A stretch of DNA of 64,000 bases. It comes from Alphaproteobacteria bacterium (lineage in GTDB: Bacteria > Pseudomonadota > Alphaproteobacteria > Rhodospirillales > Rhodospirillaceae). The translations under genes were made by a program, and so were the position numbers. The stretch covers positions 248,001 to 312,000 of the forward strand of contig QJZR01000012.1 in NCBI GenBank assembly GCA_003246625.1. The letters run 5' to 3'. The notes below the pieces were generated by a model. That model made no database searches. It was not told where the DNA came from and worked only from the letters and a program-made list of their open reading frames with translations. Below are positions 39,172 to 48,236 of the stretch, piece by piece (the first letter of the stretch is position 1; every line of letters starts with the position of its first letter).

Positions 39172-40365
39172 CTATACCCTCAACAGCAGTCTTCTGACGA
39201 TGCCCCGGAATGAGAAGATTTCCGTCGGGTCCTTCTTCTCCTCCAGCATGTCCTCCAGGATCGAACGCACCCGCGCGTCGGACGAGGCGACCCGCGCCAG
39301 GATGTCGAGAACGAAGCCGAAGCGCATCCACTTCTGGCCTCTTTCGTAATTGTCGAACTTCGCCCGCAGGCCGCGTTCCAGGTCGTCCGCGTACGCGGCG
39401 AGCCCCCGGGACGACAGATCGCCCGCCGCGAAGGCCGCGTCGACGCGCCGCGCCGCGATAATGCCGGTTTCCATCGCCTTGCCGATGCCCTCGCCGGACA
39501 TCGCATAGGTGGAACCGATCGCCTCGCCGCACAACAGCATCCGGTCGAACACCCTTTCGCAACCGCGCAGGCTGGCGCGGATCGGGCTGCCCGCCAGGCG
39601 GGTTTCCGCCGTCGCGTCGGCCAACAGCGCCTTCATTTCGCGGTTGTTGGCGAAGAACTCGCGGAAGATCGCGTTGACGTTCTTGCGCATCTCGCCGTTC
39701 GCGTCGGCGAACACCCCGGCGCCGACGTTCAGTTCGGTGTCGGACATGGGGAAGGCCCAGGCGTATCCCGGCGATGCCTCCTTCGAATACCAGATCTTCA
39801 GGTGGTCGATGCCGTGCGGCCGGGGGAACGAAACGTACCGGCGCACCGCGAAGGCGGAGGGCTTCGGCGCCTTGCCGCCAGTGAACAGCTCGATCGCCTT
39901 TGGGCTGGCCCCGGTGGCGACGATGCAAAACGCGGTTTCATAGCGCCGCGTCTCCCCATCCGGCATGCGGGCGGTGAGGACGATCTTGTCCGCCGCCCGG
40001 TCGATGGCCACCACCTCGGCGCCGTGCACCACAGCGACGCCTTGCCCGGCGCAGGCCCGGCGCAGGGCGGCGTCGAAGACGGCGCGCTTGCAGGTATAGA
40101 TACGGCCGCCAATGTCCGTGGAATAGCCGCCGGGGGAATACGCCCGCAGCGACTTGATGCCATAGAGATGCGGCCGGATTTCCGGCCAGACGCCGATTTC
40201 GTCGAGGGCGTTCACCGTATCCGGCAAAATGGCGTCGCCGCACACCTTGTCCCGGTCCGCGCCGCCCTTTTCCAACAGGGCCACGTCGTATCCGTGACGG
40301 GCAAGCCAAGCCGCCGCGGCGGTTCCCGCGGGGCCGCCCCCGACGACGACGATCTGATGCGGCAT
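39172..40365 (-). CDS. Geranylgeranyl-reductase-family FAD-dependent oxidoreductase
   Basis: A 397-residue flavoprotein. IVVVGGGPAGTAAAAWLARH with LEK is the FAD-binding Rossmann motif, RDKVCGDAILPDTV the family CGD motif, and LLCGEAIGSTYAMSGEGIGKAMETG the C-terminal FAD motif. Family members reduce isoprenoid double bonds (chlorophyll side chain, archaeal lipids) or act on quinones and other substrates; the substrate here is unknown. It leads a two-gene unit with the membrane protein downstream. No bacteriochlorophyll genes are in view. Confidence 0.85.
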   Translation of the reverse strand: MPHQIVVVGGGPAGTAAAAWLARHGYDVALLEKGGADRDKVCGDAILPDTVNALDEIGVWPEIRPHLYGIKSLRAYSPGGYSTDIGGRIYTCKRAVFDAALRRACAGQGVAVVHGAEVVAIDRAADKIVLTARMPDGETRRYETAFCIVATGASPKAIELFTGGKAPKPSAFAVRRYVSFPRPHGIDHLKIWYSKEASPGYAWAFPMSDTELNVGAGVFADANGEMRKNVNAIFREFFANNREMKALLADATAETRLAGSPIRASLRGCERVFDRMLLCGEAIGSTYAMSGEGIGKAMETGIIAARRVDAAFAAGDLSSRGLAAYADDLERGLRAKFDNYERGQKWMRFGFVLDILARVASSDARVRSILEDMLEEKKDPTEIFSFRGIVRRLLLRV

Positions 40366-40561
40366 GAGGATTCCCCCAGTCGGCCCATGAGGTTCGACCG
40401 GATCATTACCATGTTTCCCCCTCGGGGTCCACGCCGGGGTCCTTTCAATCCCAGTCCATTAGGAGGAGACTCGGGCTATACTCGGCACGACGTTCTTCTT
40501 ATGATTCCGTTCCCCTGGCGAATCCCGACGCCCCGGCCCCGCCACCCCGGAGAACCCCACG

Positions 40562-41221
40562 ATGTCCCGTTCCGCGTCTCTTGGCCTGTTTCTCGTCCTC
40601 GGCGTGCTGCTGCTGACCCCCGCGTCCGCCCGTGCCGACGCCGAGGCCGTCGGCTACCCCAAGTTCGCCGCCGCCCTGGGGGGCCTGCTCTCCGCGATGC
40701 AAACCTATTGCCGGGGGGCGGGCGCGGCGGCGGTGACGCCGGACACCGAACTCGGCGACGCGGGGGAAGGGTTCGTCCGCGCCTGCGGCCGCAGCCTGCA
40801 CGACCGGCCGGTCCCCGGATATCCCGAATGGCGTTTCCTCCATAACGAAGAGACGCTCGGCCCGGGTGCCCGTCTGGTCACCGGGGTGACGCACGCCTTT
40901 ACCGCCCAAGGACGGCAGTGGGTTCTCAACATCGGCCGCATGGTGACGATCGCCCGGCCGCACAACGCGCCGGAGCGCTATGCCGCGCGCCCCGATGCCT
41001 CCCTGTTCATCCAGGAGCCGCAAGGCTGGCGGATCGTCTGGACCTATACCGACACCCAGGCCGCCCGCTGGCACCGCCCGCCGATGCCCGACGGCACGAT
41101 GCCGCAGGACAAGCGGCGGGAACTTCTGTTCCTGGAAAAGGTCTTCGCCGAGCAGGTCCGCCGCGAATTCCCCCACCTGAGCGGCAACCTCGCCGACACC
41201 CGGGGGCTCGGGTTCAATTAA
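40562..41221 (+). CDS. Secreted hypothetical protein
   Basis: A 219-residue protein with a Sec signal peptide ([19 protein letters not shown], cleavage near residue 25). The mature part has only two cysteines (50 and 75), which could form a disulfide, and a predicted alpha/beta body including VLNIGRMVTIARP and GWRIVWTYTD. No family recognised. It precedes the DUF898-M48 pair by 112 bases on the same strand and may belong to the same envelope-related unit. Confidence 0.68.
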   Translation: MSRSASLGLFLVLGVLLLTPASARADAEAVGYPKFAAALGGLLSAMQTYCRGAGAAAVTPDTELGDAGEGFVRACGRSLHDRPVPGYPEWRFLHNEETLGPGARLVTGVTHAFTAQGRQWVLNIGRMVTIARPHNAPERYAARPDASLFIQEPQGWRIVWTYTDTQAARWHRPPMPDGTMPQDKRRELLFLEKVFAEQVRREFPHLSGNLADTRGLGFN

Positions 41222-41333
41222 GGCAAAGCCAGGGCAATCGCCCCGCCCCCTCCAGCCCCATGGAGCGACACGCGGTTTACCGGTATAACGGTTGCCGGGA
41301 AACGACTTACGCATCCGTCATCAGGAGGGGGAT

Positions 41334-42401
41334 ATGTCGGAACACACGCAAAGCGGCCCGGACGCGGCCGCGAACCCGCCCGCCGGGGCGACGCCGGCCT
41401 TCCGCGCCATCGACTTTCACGGCACCGGCAAGGAATACTTCGGCATCTGGATTTCCAACCTGTTCCTGTCCATCGTCACCTTCGGCATCTATTCCGCCTG
41501 GGCCAAGGTGCGCCGTATCAAGTATTTCTATAACAACACGAAGCTGTTCGACTTTCCGTTCAACTATCACGCCACCGGCAAGCAGATCTTCACCGGGCGC
41601 CTGATCGCCTTCGCGGTGATGGTGGTGTATTCGTTCGTCACGGCGATTTTCCCGCTGACCATCATCCCCTTCTCCATCGCCTTCATGTTCGGGCTGCCCT
41701 GGCTGATCAACCGGTCCTTGCGCTTCTCGGCGCGGATGACCTCGTGGCGGAACGTCCGCCTGGACTGGCACGGCACCTATGGCAAAAGCTTCCTGTTCTT
41801 CATCGTCTGCCCGTTCGTCGCGGTGCTGTCCCTGGGCACCCTGGTGCCGATGATCGCCCGCTACTACTACCGCTATTTCGCCGAGGGCCATTCCTACGGC
41901 ACCACCCGCTTCCGCGCCGACGCGAAGGTCTCGCAGTACTACAAGGGCTTCCTGACGGCGGCGTTGCTGCCCGTCCTGGCCGCCGCCGGGGTCGCCCTGC
42001 TGCTGGCCGCGATTTCCGCCAAGGGGAACGGCGCGCTGACCCCCGCCCACATCCTGTTCTTCCCGATCTTCGCCTTCCTGTTCTTCTTCCAGGTCATGTA
42101 TCACGCGATCTGCCGCAACATCCTGCTGCGTTCGATGACCCTGGGCGAGGTCGCGACCTTCGATTCCCAGGTCAGCCCTCTCAAGTTCCTGTGGATCGGA
42201 ATCAGCAACGCCGCCGCCGTTTTGGTTTCCCTCGGGTTGCTGATGCCGTGGGCGATGATCCGGCGCTATCGCTATCTGGCGGAAAGCACCGGCGTCGGCC
42301 TGTCCGAGGCCTCGCATGAGTTCCTGGACGCGCAAACCCAGACCGTCGGCGCCTTCGGCCAGGAGTTCATCGACCTCGACGGCATCGACATCGGCATTTG
42401 A
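41334..42401 (+). CDS. DUF898 (YjgN-family) membrane protein
   Basis: A 355-residue protein. FHGTGKEYFGIWISNLFLS and TFGIYSAWAKVRRIKYFYNN at the N-terminus and SPLKFLWIGISNAAAV toward the end are the repeat signature of DUF898, with six or more membrane helices. Function unknown. AGGAGGGGG directly upstream supports ATG 41334. The M48 protease gene starts 2 bases after its stop codon, a conserved partnership for this family in several proteobacteria. Confidence 0.9.
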   Translation: MSEHTQSGPDAAANPPAGATPAFRAIDFHGTGKEYFGIWISNLFLSIVTFGIYSAWAKVRRIKYFYNNTKLFDFPFNYHATGKQIFTGRLIAFAVMVVYSFVTAIFPLTIIPFSIAFMFGLPWLINRSLRFSARMTSWRNVRLDWHGTYGKSFLFFIVCPFVAVLSLGTLVPMIARYYYRYFAEGHSYGTTRFRADAKVSQYYKGFLTAALLPVLAAAGVALLLAAISAKGNGALTPAHILFFPIFAFLFFFQVMYHAICRNILLRSMTLGEVATFDSQVSPLKFLWIGISNAAAVLVSLGLLMPWAMIRRYRYLAESTGVGLSEASHEFLDAQTQTVGAFGQEFIDLDGIDIGI

Positions 42402-42403
42402 GG

Positions 42404-43468
42404 ATGAGCACGCCGCACCTTGTGGAGGGGCAGTTCTTCCAGCCCCTCTCCTCGAAAAGCCGGGCCGCGCGGCTGCGCGTCGAACCGTGCGAAGAGGGCC
42501 TTTTCGTCACCGCGATCCTGGAAGACGGCGACGAAACCGCCCCCCTGGCGGTGGACGACCTGCAGGCGGAAGGCTGCCTGCACTTCGCCGGGGGCTGCTA
42601 TTTCAAGGCCGACCGTCCCCTGCCGCAAGAGATCGCGTCCCTGTTCAAAAGCCGGACGCAACGGCGCATCGCCCGCCTGGAAGCTTTCTCCCTGCCCAAG
42701 GCCCTGGCCCTGGGGCTGGCCTTGATCCTGTGCGTGCTGGCTTTCCGCGCCGCCATTCCCCTGGCGGCCAGCGGCATCGCCGCCGCCCTGCCCGACCGCC
42801 TGGAACGAATGATCGGCGAACAGGCCTATGCCAGCATGAAGGTCACGGGCTTCGCCGACAGCGGCATCCCGCCGGAACGACAACAGGAGCTGCGCCGCCG
42901 TGCCGCCGCCCTGGCCGAGACGGCCCGGCTGACCCGCCGCCCGGAAATCTTCTTCCACCGCAGCGCCCTGTTCGGCGCCAACGCGCTGGCCCTGCCCGGC
43001 GGGCCGATCGTGGTCACCGACGAACTGGTGGCGCTGCTCGGCTCCGACGACGCGGTGCTGGCGGTGATCGCCCACGAAATGGCGCACGTGGAAAGGCGCC
43101 ACGCCCTGCAACAGGTACTGAACGTCGCCGGGGCGGCGGCCATGGCCTCGGTCGTCCTGGGCGTCGACGACAGCATGATCGAGGAACTCTCCGCCACCCT
43201 GATCAACGTCTGGTCGTTCAAGAACAGCCGGGATTACGAAAAGGAAGCCGACCTGATCGGCCTCGACATCCTGCGCGCGGCGAAACTGGACCCCCGCCTG
43301 TTCCTGACCGCCATCGAAAAGCTGACGCTTCAGGGCTGCGCCGACCTGGCTGGAGACGCCCTGGCCCGCTGCCGCGACAAATCCGTCGCCGTCGAGACCG
43401 GATGGATGTCCACCCACCCGGCGGCGAAGGACCGCCTGGGCTATCTGCGCGCGGCGATCGGCGGCTGA
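42404..43468 (+). CDS. M48-family zinc metalloprotease with N-terminal membrane anchor
   Basis: A 354-residue protein. A small N-terminal domain (1-85) is followed by a membrane segment at about 100-125 and a periplasmic or cytoplasmic Oma1/HtpX-like peptidase domain with HEMAH at 224-228 and the third-ligand region NSRDYEKEADLIGLDIL. STHPAAKDRLGYL is the typical end of the M48 domain. It probably degrades misfolded envelope proteins. It is coupled to DUF898 (TGA, 2 bases, ATG) and its stop abuts the stop of the convergent M6-like gene (TGATCA). Confidence 0.9.
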   Translation: MSTPHLVEGQFFQPLSSKSRAARLRVEPCEEGLFVTAILEDGDETAPLAVDDLQAEGCLHFAGGCYFKADRPLPQEIASLFKSRTQRRIARLEAFSLPKALALGLALILCVLAFRAAIPLAASGIAAALPDRLERMIGEQAYASMKVTGFADSGIPPERQQELRRRAAALAETARLTRRPEIFFHRSALFGANALALPGGPIVVTDELVALLGSDDAVLAVIAHEMAHVERRHALQQVLNVAGAAAMASVVLGVDDSMIEELSATLINVWSFKNSRDYEKEADLIGLDILRAAKLDPRLFLTAIEKLTLQGCADLAGDALARCRDKSVAVETGWMSTHPAAKDRLGYLRAAIGG

Positions 43469-44659
43469 TCAGGACAGGGCGGGACGGCTGACCCGGATGC
43501 GATAGGAAAAGCCGATCTTCTCCAACAGCCTGACCTCCACCCCGGTCGCCGGATCGACATATGAATCCCGCCCGGGGATGGAAAACGCCGCGCCCTCCAG
43601 ATAGCCCTGCTCCGGGTCGGCGTCGATCAGCTTCACCGGCGCGCGGCCATGGCGGCATTCCGCCACTTCGTCGTTGCAGCGCATGATCAGCACGCCGTGC
43701 CCGGGCAGCACCTTGTCGAACCGCCCGATCGGCTGGCGGTTCTCGATCAGCATGAAGCGCGTCGGGGTGAAGGGCAGGCGCACCGCCAGCGTCTCCGCCT
43801 CCCCGTCTTCCAGTGGGCCGAGGAGAATTTCCTCGCTGCGTCCGGGTTCGACGGTCCGCACCTTCCGGGGCGGCATCCAGCCCAGACGCAGCTTGGTCCA
43901 CGACGAAATGCCCGGCGGCGGCAGGCCCAGCGCGCGGCAGTGACACGACATCGGGTCCCAATACCCCATGTTGATCAAGGCGTTCCTCCAGCCGGTGTCG
44001 ATGGTCGGATGGCGGACCTGGATGTCGTGGTCGTAGAGGCAGGGAACCACGCGTTTGCCGTCCCGCACCCCACCCCAAACATGCGCGCAATCGTGGAACA
44101 GGGTGCCCAGATGCGCCGAGCAGGTAAAAATCGCCGCGCCGCCGGGAACCGCCTGCCCCTGGCGGGACCTGAGGCCGATATCGGTGCGCCAGCCCAGCAT
44201 GCCGGGATAGCCGCACAGGCCGACCATGCCATAGTCGCGGAAATAGGCGCGCATGAAGATCGCCACGTGGTCGAAGCGGGAGAAATCCTCGGTTTCCGCC
44301 GCGGCGTCGATGGATTCCTGGATCAGGCGCATCACCCGGGACTTGTCGACCTGAAGGTTGACCGGAGAGATGGAAAACTGGCCGATGTCGTCGGACAGCG
44401 TGTGCCAGCCCGAAAAGCGGTGCTCCAGGCCCACCGCGCCGTACGACATCGCCCGCACGTAGCCGTCGAGAAGGCCGAAGCGTTCCTTCGCGAAATCCGT
44501 GGAGATCGGCCGCCCCAGGCCGGGAAAATCGATCAGGATGACCAGGCCGCGCCGCAGCGCGGGAGCGGCGGTTTCCGCCCGCCCGCTGCCCGGCATCCCG
44601 GCCAGGGAAGCCGCCAGCATTCCGGTGATGAAGTCACGACGGGTACAGGGTCGGAACAT
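43469..44659 (-). CDS. Tat-exported M6-like metalloprotease homologue with altered zinc motif
   Basis: A 396-residue protein starting at ATG 44659 (AAGGAG 6 bases upstream). CTRRDFITGMLAASLAGMPG is a Tat signal with twin Arg. MSYGAVGLEHRFSGWHTL and LFHDCAHVWGG followed by LYDHDIQV align with the M6 (immune inhibitor A-like) layout of SYGK...GW and HExxH...LYD, but the catalytic Glu is Asp190 (HDCAH, 189-193). It may be inactive or use Asp weakly. Family assignment is by motif only. It faces the M48 protease gene tail to tail. Confidence 0.65.
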   Translation of the reverse strand: MFRPCTRRDFITGMLAASLAGMPGSGRAETAAPALRRGLVILIDFPGLGRPISTDFAKERFGLLDGYVRAMSYGAVGLEHRFSGWHTLSDDIGQFSISPVNLQVDKSRVMRLIQESIDAAAETEDFSRFDHVAIFMRAYFRDYGMVGLCGYPGMLGWRTDIGLRSRQGQAVPGGAAIFTCSAHLGTLFHDCAHVWGGVRDGKRVVPCLYDHDIQVRHPTIDTGWRNALINMGYWDPMSCHCRALGLPPPGISSWTKLRLGWMPPRKVRTVEPGRSEEILLGPLEDGEAETLAVRLPFTPTRFMLIENRQPIGRFDKVLPGHGVLIMRCNDEVAECRHGRAPVKLIDADPEQGYLEGAAFSIPGRDSYVDPATGVEVRLLEKIGFSYRIRVSRPALS

Positions 44660-44836
44660 CGGATGCTCCTTCTGCCGCGCAATGCCTGTCCGATTCTCCG
44701 TGGGATCGGCGCCCGCGTCAATCGGAAGGGAGAAAACCACGGCGAAAAACACAACCCATGAGACAAAACCACCGGAAATGTGTTATCCTGCGATTCGGAA
44801 TCAGTCCGGGCTCCCCGGACCAGAGGACTCGTGGCG

Positions 44837-45265
44837 ATGGACCTGAGCATCTCTTCCGTGACCGGCACCACCAGCAGCCTGCTGACGCAGGCGGTCGGGA
44901 TGTCGCGCGCGGTAACGGCGGTGCAGGCGACGCAGGCCACCACCCGCTCCCCGCAGCAGAGCGCCGTCCGCCTGTTCCAGGACGACGAGGAAGACACCGG
45001 CTCCTGGTCCGACGGCCTGGGCAGCCGCTTCGCCCCGGAAACCGCCAACACCCTGCTCGACGCGCAGGAAACCGCGACCTCGGCGCAGGCGGATCAGACC
45101 TTCTATTTCGACCCGCTGGACACCAACAAGGACGGCAAGGTGACCTACTACGAATGGCTGGCGGGCCAGAAGAGCAATTCCAGCGCCTCCACCGCCGCCG
45201 GGTCCACCGCCACCGCGTCGAGCGGCGGGCAGACCGCCGCCACCTCGACCTCCCTCGCCGCCTGA
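44837..45265 (+). CDS. EF-hand protein (paralogue A)
   Basis: A 142-residue Ser/Thr/Ala-rich protein with no signal peptide. One canonical EF loop, DPLDTNKDGKVTYYEW, lies at about 92-107. Before it sits the helix FAPETANTLLDAQET, shared with the proteins at 60005-60493 (FSTESAQALLDAQET) and 60686-61528 (FSSETGSALIGAQES). A role in calcium binding is likely; cellular place and partner are unknown. Starts at ATG 44837 or the GTG two codons upstream. Confidence 0.75.
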   Translation: MDLSISSVTGTTSSLLTQAVGMSRAVTAVQATQATTRSPQQSAVRLFQDDEEDTGSWSDGLGSRFAPETANTLLDAQETATSAQADQTFYFDPLDTNKDGKVTYYEWLAGQKSNSSASTAAGSTATASSGGQTAATSTSLAA

Positions 45266-45268
45266 GGC

Positions 45269-45664
45269 CTAATTCTCCCAGGGAAGAACCGCGCCGTCCG
45301 GCCATGCGAAGAGATGGCTGACACAGCGCGTGCAATCGCTGCTGCCGAAGCCGGAAATCGGAGTGGAAAAGCCGCGCGCCGCCAGGCTTGCCGCCAGCGC
45401 GCATTCGTCGCCGCCGGGGAAGACCCAGGCCCCCGCCGCGCGCCCCGCCTCGGTCAGGCGGTCGATGTGCCAGCGAATGGATTTGCCGGTGCGCAGGTGG
45501 CGGGCCAACCGCGCCCGCAGGCCGCCCGGTCCCTTGGCGCTGCCGCAATAGAGATAGCGCCCGGGCGGCAGCCCCGCCGCCGGGACCTCCAGATCCACCC
45601 GCAGCACATAGGCGCCGGGCACGGCGGGAATGGTTTCGGCGGTCGGATGGAAGGCGGGGCGCAT
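45269..45664 (-). CDS. GIY-YIG-like nuclease family protein (DUF123)
   Basis: A 131-residue protein. GAYVLRVDLE, GRYLYCGSAKGPGGLRARLA and RTGKSIRWHIDRLTEAG match DUF123 (PF01986), a compact relative of GIY-YIG nucleases sometimes fused to endonuclease III. The C-terminal Cys-rich GFGSSDCTRCVSHLF motif is also typical. Substrate unknown. It is on the opposite strand to the EF-hand gene, stop codons 3 bases apart. Confidence 0.85.
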   Translation of the reverse strand: MRPAFHPTAETIPAVPGAYVLRVDLEVPAAGLPPGRYLYCGSAKGPGGLRARLARHLRTGKSIRWHIDRLTEAGRAAGAWVFPGGDECALAASLAARGFSTPISGFGSSDCTRCVSHLFAWPDGAVLPWEN

Positions 45665-45675
45665 CGCCGCTGCCG

Positions 45676-45966
45676 TTACAAGGCGATCAGGGCTTCCAGA
45701 CCGGGGGCGGTCTTGCTGACCGCCACCTCGGTCACCTCGTAGGCGGCAACCCCGGCGACGACGAAGGGATCGCGCGCCAGCACCGCGTCCAGGGCCTCCC
45801 GGCTTTCCGCCGACGCCAGGATGACGCCGCCGGTCCGCGGCACCTTCCGCCCCGAGGCCAGGAAGACGCCCGCCGCGTACTGTTCGTCCAGATAGGCGAC
45901 ATGCGCGGCCAAGGCCGCGTCGACGCGCTCGACGGGGGCGACATAGGTCAAGGAGACGATGAACAT
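45676..45966 (-). CDS. YciI-family protein
   Basis: A 96-residue dimeric alpha+beta-barrel-like protein. VSLTYVAPVERVDAALAAH, YLDEQYAAGVFLASGRKVPR and DPFVVAGVAAYEVTEV match the YCII domain with its conserved His-Asp pair. Function undefined; possibly an isomerase or chlorinase-like enzyme. Lies between DUF123 and the amino-acid permease genes. Confidence 0.85.
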   Translation of the reverse strand: MFIVSLTYVAPVERVDAALAAHVAYLDEQYAAGVFLASGRKVPRTGGVILASAESREALDAVLARDPFVVAGVAAYEVTEVAVSKTAPGLEALIAL

Positions 45967-45991
45967 GGCGGGACTCCTGGCTCGGAACGGA

Positions 45992-46693
45992 TCAGCCGAC
46001 GATCACCACCGGTTCCTTGCGTTCCGGGTGCAGGCGCTTTTCCAGGAAGGCGATGACCCGGGTCAGGACGAAGGTGATGATCAGATAGAACGCCCCGGCG
46101 GTGACGAAGCTCTCCACCGGCATATAGTTCTTGGCATAGAGGGTCCGTGCCGTGCCGGTCAGGTCGAGCAGGGTGATGGTGCTGGCCAGGGCGCTGGCCT
46201 TCAGCATCAGGATCAGTTCGTTGCCATAGGCGGGCAGCGCGATGCGGAAGGCGCGCGGCAGGACGATGCGGGCATAGACCTGCATCGGCCGCATGCCGAT
46301 GGCGCGCGCCGCCTCCACCTCGCCCGCCGGAACCGCCTGGATCGCGCCGCGCAGGATTTCGGTGATGTAGGCGGCGGTATGCATGGAGAAGGTCAGGACC
46401 GCGCACCAATAGGCGTTATAGAGCACCGGCCAAAGGAAGCTTTCGCGCACCGCCTCGAACTGGCCGAGGCCATAGTAGACGAGGAACAATTGCACCAGGA
46501 GCGGCGTGCCGCGAAAGAAGAAGACGTAGACGCGCGGAATCAGCGACAGGCCGCGCCGCCGCGACACCCGGGCCAGGGCCATCGGCACCGCCAGGCACAA
46601 ACCGATGGCGCCGGAGAGGAACAGCAGGTTGAGGGTGAGCAAGGCGCCCTGGGCGAGGCGCGGCACCATGGCGATGACGACGTCCCACTGCAT
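45992..46693 (-). CDS. Polar amino-acid ABC transporter permease (second)
   Basis: A 233-residue inner-membrane subunit with five membrane helices. FFFRGTPLLVQLFLVYYGLG is the HisM/GlnP-type motif and EVEAARAIGMRPMQVYARIVLPRAFRIALPA the EAA loop that contacts the ATPase, cited in parts. Its ATG overlaps the stop of the first permease. It works with the permease, binding protein and ATPase encoded upstream. Confidence 0.92.
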   Translation of the reverse strand: MQWDVVIAMVPRLAQGALLTLNLLFLSGAIGLCLAVPMALARVSRRRGLSLIPRVYVFFFRGTPLLVQLFLVYYGLGQFEAVRESFLWPVLYNAYWCAVLTFSMHTAAYITEILRGAIQAVPAGEVEAARAIGMRPMQVYARIVLPRAFRIALPAYGNELILMLKASALASTITLLDLTGTARTLYAKNYMPVESFVTAGAFYLIITFVLTRVIAFLEKRLHPERKEPVVIVG

Positions 46694-47385
46694 CAGGCGA
46701 GCTCCCGCACGCCGACGCTGGCGCGCTTTTCCATCCGCCGGAGGGCGAACGAGGCGACCGAGGTCATCGCCAGATAGATCACCGCCGCGGCGAAATAGAA
46801 GGTGAAGGGTTCCTTGGTCCGCCCCACCGCGAACGAGGTGACGCGCATCAGTTCCTCCAGCCCGACCACCGAGACCAGGGCGGTGTCCTTCATCAGGATC
46901 ATGAACAGGTTGCCCAGTCCGGGCAGGGCGATGCGCCAGACTTGCGGCAGGATGATGCGGGAAAAGGTCTGCCGCCGGGTCATGCCGATGGCGCGCGCCG
47001 CCTCGGCCTGGCCGGGGTGGATGGCGATGATCGCGCCACGGAACAGTTCCGAGGCATAGGCGCCGAAGATGAACCCCAAGGCGGCGGTACCCGCGGCGAA
47101 CGAGCTGACCTCGATATATTCGTCGTAGCCGAAGCGCGAGGCGACCGCCATCAAGACGTCGGTGGCGCCGAAATAGAAGGTGAGAACCACCAGGAACTCG
47201 GGCAGGCCGCGCACCATGGTGGAATAGCCGTTGCCGACGGCCCGCAGGACGGCATAGTCGGAAACCTTGGCGGCGGCGCCCAAAAGCCCCAGGACCAGCC
47301 CCAGGCAGAGGGCGGCAAGGGCCAGTTGCAGGGTCACGCATGTGCCCGCGAGAAGCTGTTCGCCGAAACCTTGCAGATCGATCAT
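46693..47385 (-). CDS. Polar amino-acid ABC transporter permease (first)
   Basis: A 230-residue HisQ/GlnP-type permease with five membrane helices. STMVRGLPEFLVVLTFYFGA and the EAA loop QAEAARAIGMTRRQTFSRII are diagnostic. It follows the binding-protein gene after a 55-base gap that holds a strong hairpin, and overlaps the next permease by one base. Confidence 0.93.
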   Translation of the reverse strand: MIDLQGFGEQLLAGTCVTLQLALAALCLGLVLGLLGAAAKVSDYAVLRAVGNGYSTMVRGLPEFLVVLTFYFGATDVLMAVASRFGYDEYIEVSSFAAGTAALGFIFGAYASELFRGAIIAIHPGQAEAARAIGMTRRQTFSRIILPQVWRIALPGLGNLFMILMKDTALVSVVGLEELMRVTSFAVGRTKEPFTFYFAAAVIYLAMTSVASFALRRMEKRASVGVRELA

Positions 47386-47408
47386 CGAACCGTCCGAAAA
47401 GCACCGGC

Positions 47409-47433
47409 GGGGCCAAGGGCCCCGCCGGGAACG
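47409..47433 (-). terminator. Hairpin attenuating permease expression
   Basis: On the minus strand CGGCGGGGCC-CTT-GGCCCCGCCG lies between the binding-protein stop and the first permease start. Such stems commonly keep binding-protein mRNA abundant while limiting membrane subunits. Confidence 0.6.
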
Positions 47434-47440
47434 AGAAAAA

Positions 47441-48208
47441 TCAGTAAATCGGGAAGGGGAAGTACTTGGCGTTGATCTTGGCGTAGGTGCCGTCCGCGAC
47501 GATGTCCTTGATCGCCTTGTTCAGCTTGGTACGCAGCTTGTCGTCGCCCTTGCGCACCGCGATGCCGATCAGATCGCCGTCGAACACCGGCCCGCCCTTG
47601 AACTCGAAGTCCTTGCCCGCGGCGGACTGCAGCCATTCGTAGTTGACGAAGGCATCCGCCAGGATCGCGGTCAGACGGCCCGCGGAGAGGTCGAGATAGG
47701 CGTTCTCCTGGGTGTCGTACAGCTTGACGTCGGCGCCGGGGCGGTTCTTTTCCAGCCAGTCGCCGCTGATCGTGGCGCGCTGCGCGCCCACCGTCTTGCC
47801 CTTCAGGCCGGCCACCGTGGTGTCGATGGAAACGCCCTTCTTGCCGATGAACTGCAGCTTGTTGGTGTAGTAGCGCTCGGTGAAGTCCACCGCCTTCTTG
47901 CGTTCCTCGGTGATCGACATCGAGGCGACGATGGCGTCGAACTTACGCTTGTTGAGCGCCGGGATGATGCCGTCCCAGTCCTGCTTGACGAAGGTGCATT
48001 CGGCCTTGAGCTTGGCGCACAGGGCCTTGGCGATGTCGATGTCGAAGCCCTGCAGCTCGCCCTTGGCGTCGACGGTGTTGAAGGGCGGATAGGCACCCTC
48101 GGTACCGATACGAATCTTTTCGGCGGCGGACGCCCCCGCGGCGGTGAGGCCGATCAACGCCATCGCGGCCAGGGCCGCACCCTTAACCATCCTGCTGAAC
48201 ACCATCAT
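47441..48208 (-). CDS. Polar amino-acid ABC transporter substrate-binding protein
   Basis: A 255-residue periplasmic receptor. Signal peptide to about AAGASAAEK; KIRIGTEGAYPPFNTVDAKG and ELQGFDIDIAKALCAKL are the SBP_bac_3 core, and DAIVASMSITEERKKAVDFT binds the amino-acid carboxylate. Similarity of the Asp11-like region to HisJ/LAO suggests histidine, lysine, arginine or ornithine, but specificity is inferred. It is upstream of both permeases and downstream of the ATPase. Confidence 0.93.
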   Translation of the reverse strand: MMVFSRMVKGAALAAMALIGLTAAGASAAEKIRIGTEGAYPPFNTVDAKGELQGFDIDIAKALCAKLKAECTFVKQDWDGIIPALNKRKFDAIVASMSITEERKKAVDFTERYYTNKLQFIGKKGVSIDTTVAGLKGKTVGAQRATISGDWLEKNRPGADVKLYDTQENAYLDLSAGRLTAILADAFVNYEWLQSAAGKDFEFKGGPVFDGDLIGIAVRKGDDKLRTKLNKAIKDIVADGTYAKINAKYFPFPIY

Positions 48209-48236
48209 CCTCTCCTGTTCTTCGCTTGGTTTTTTC

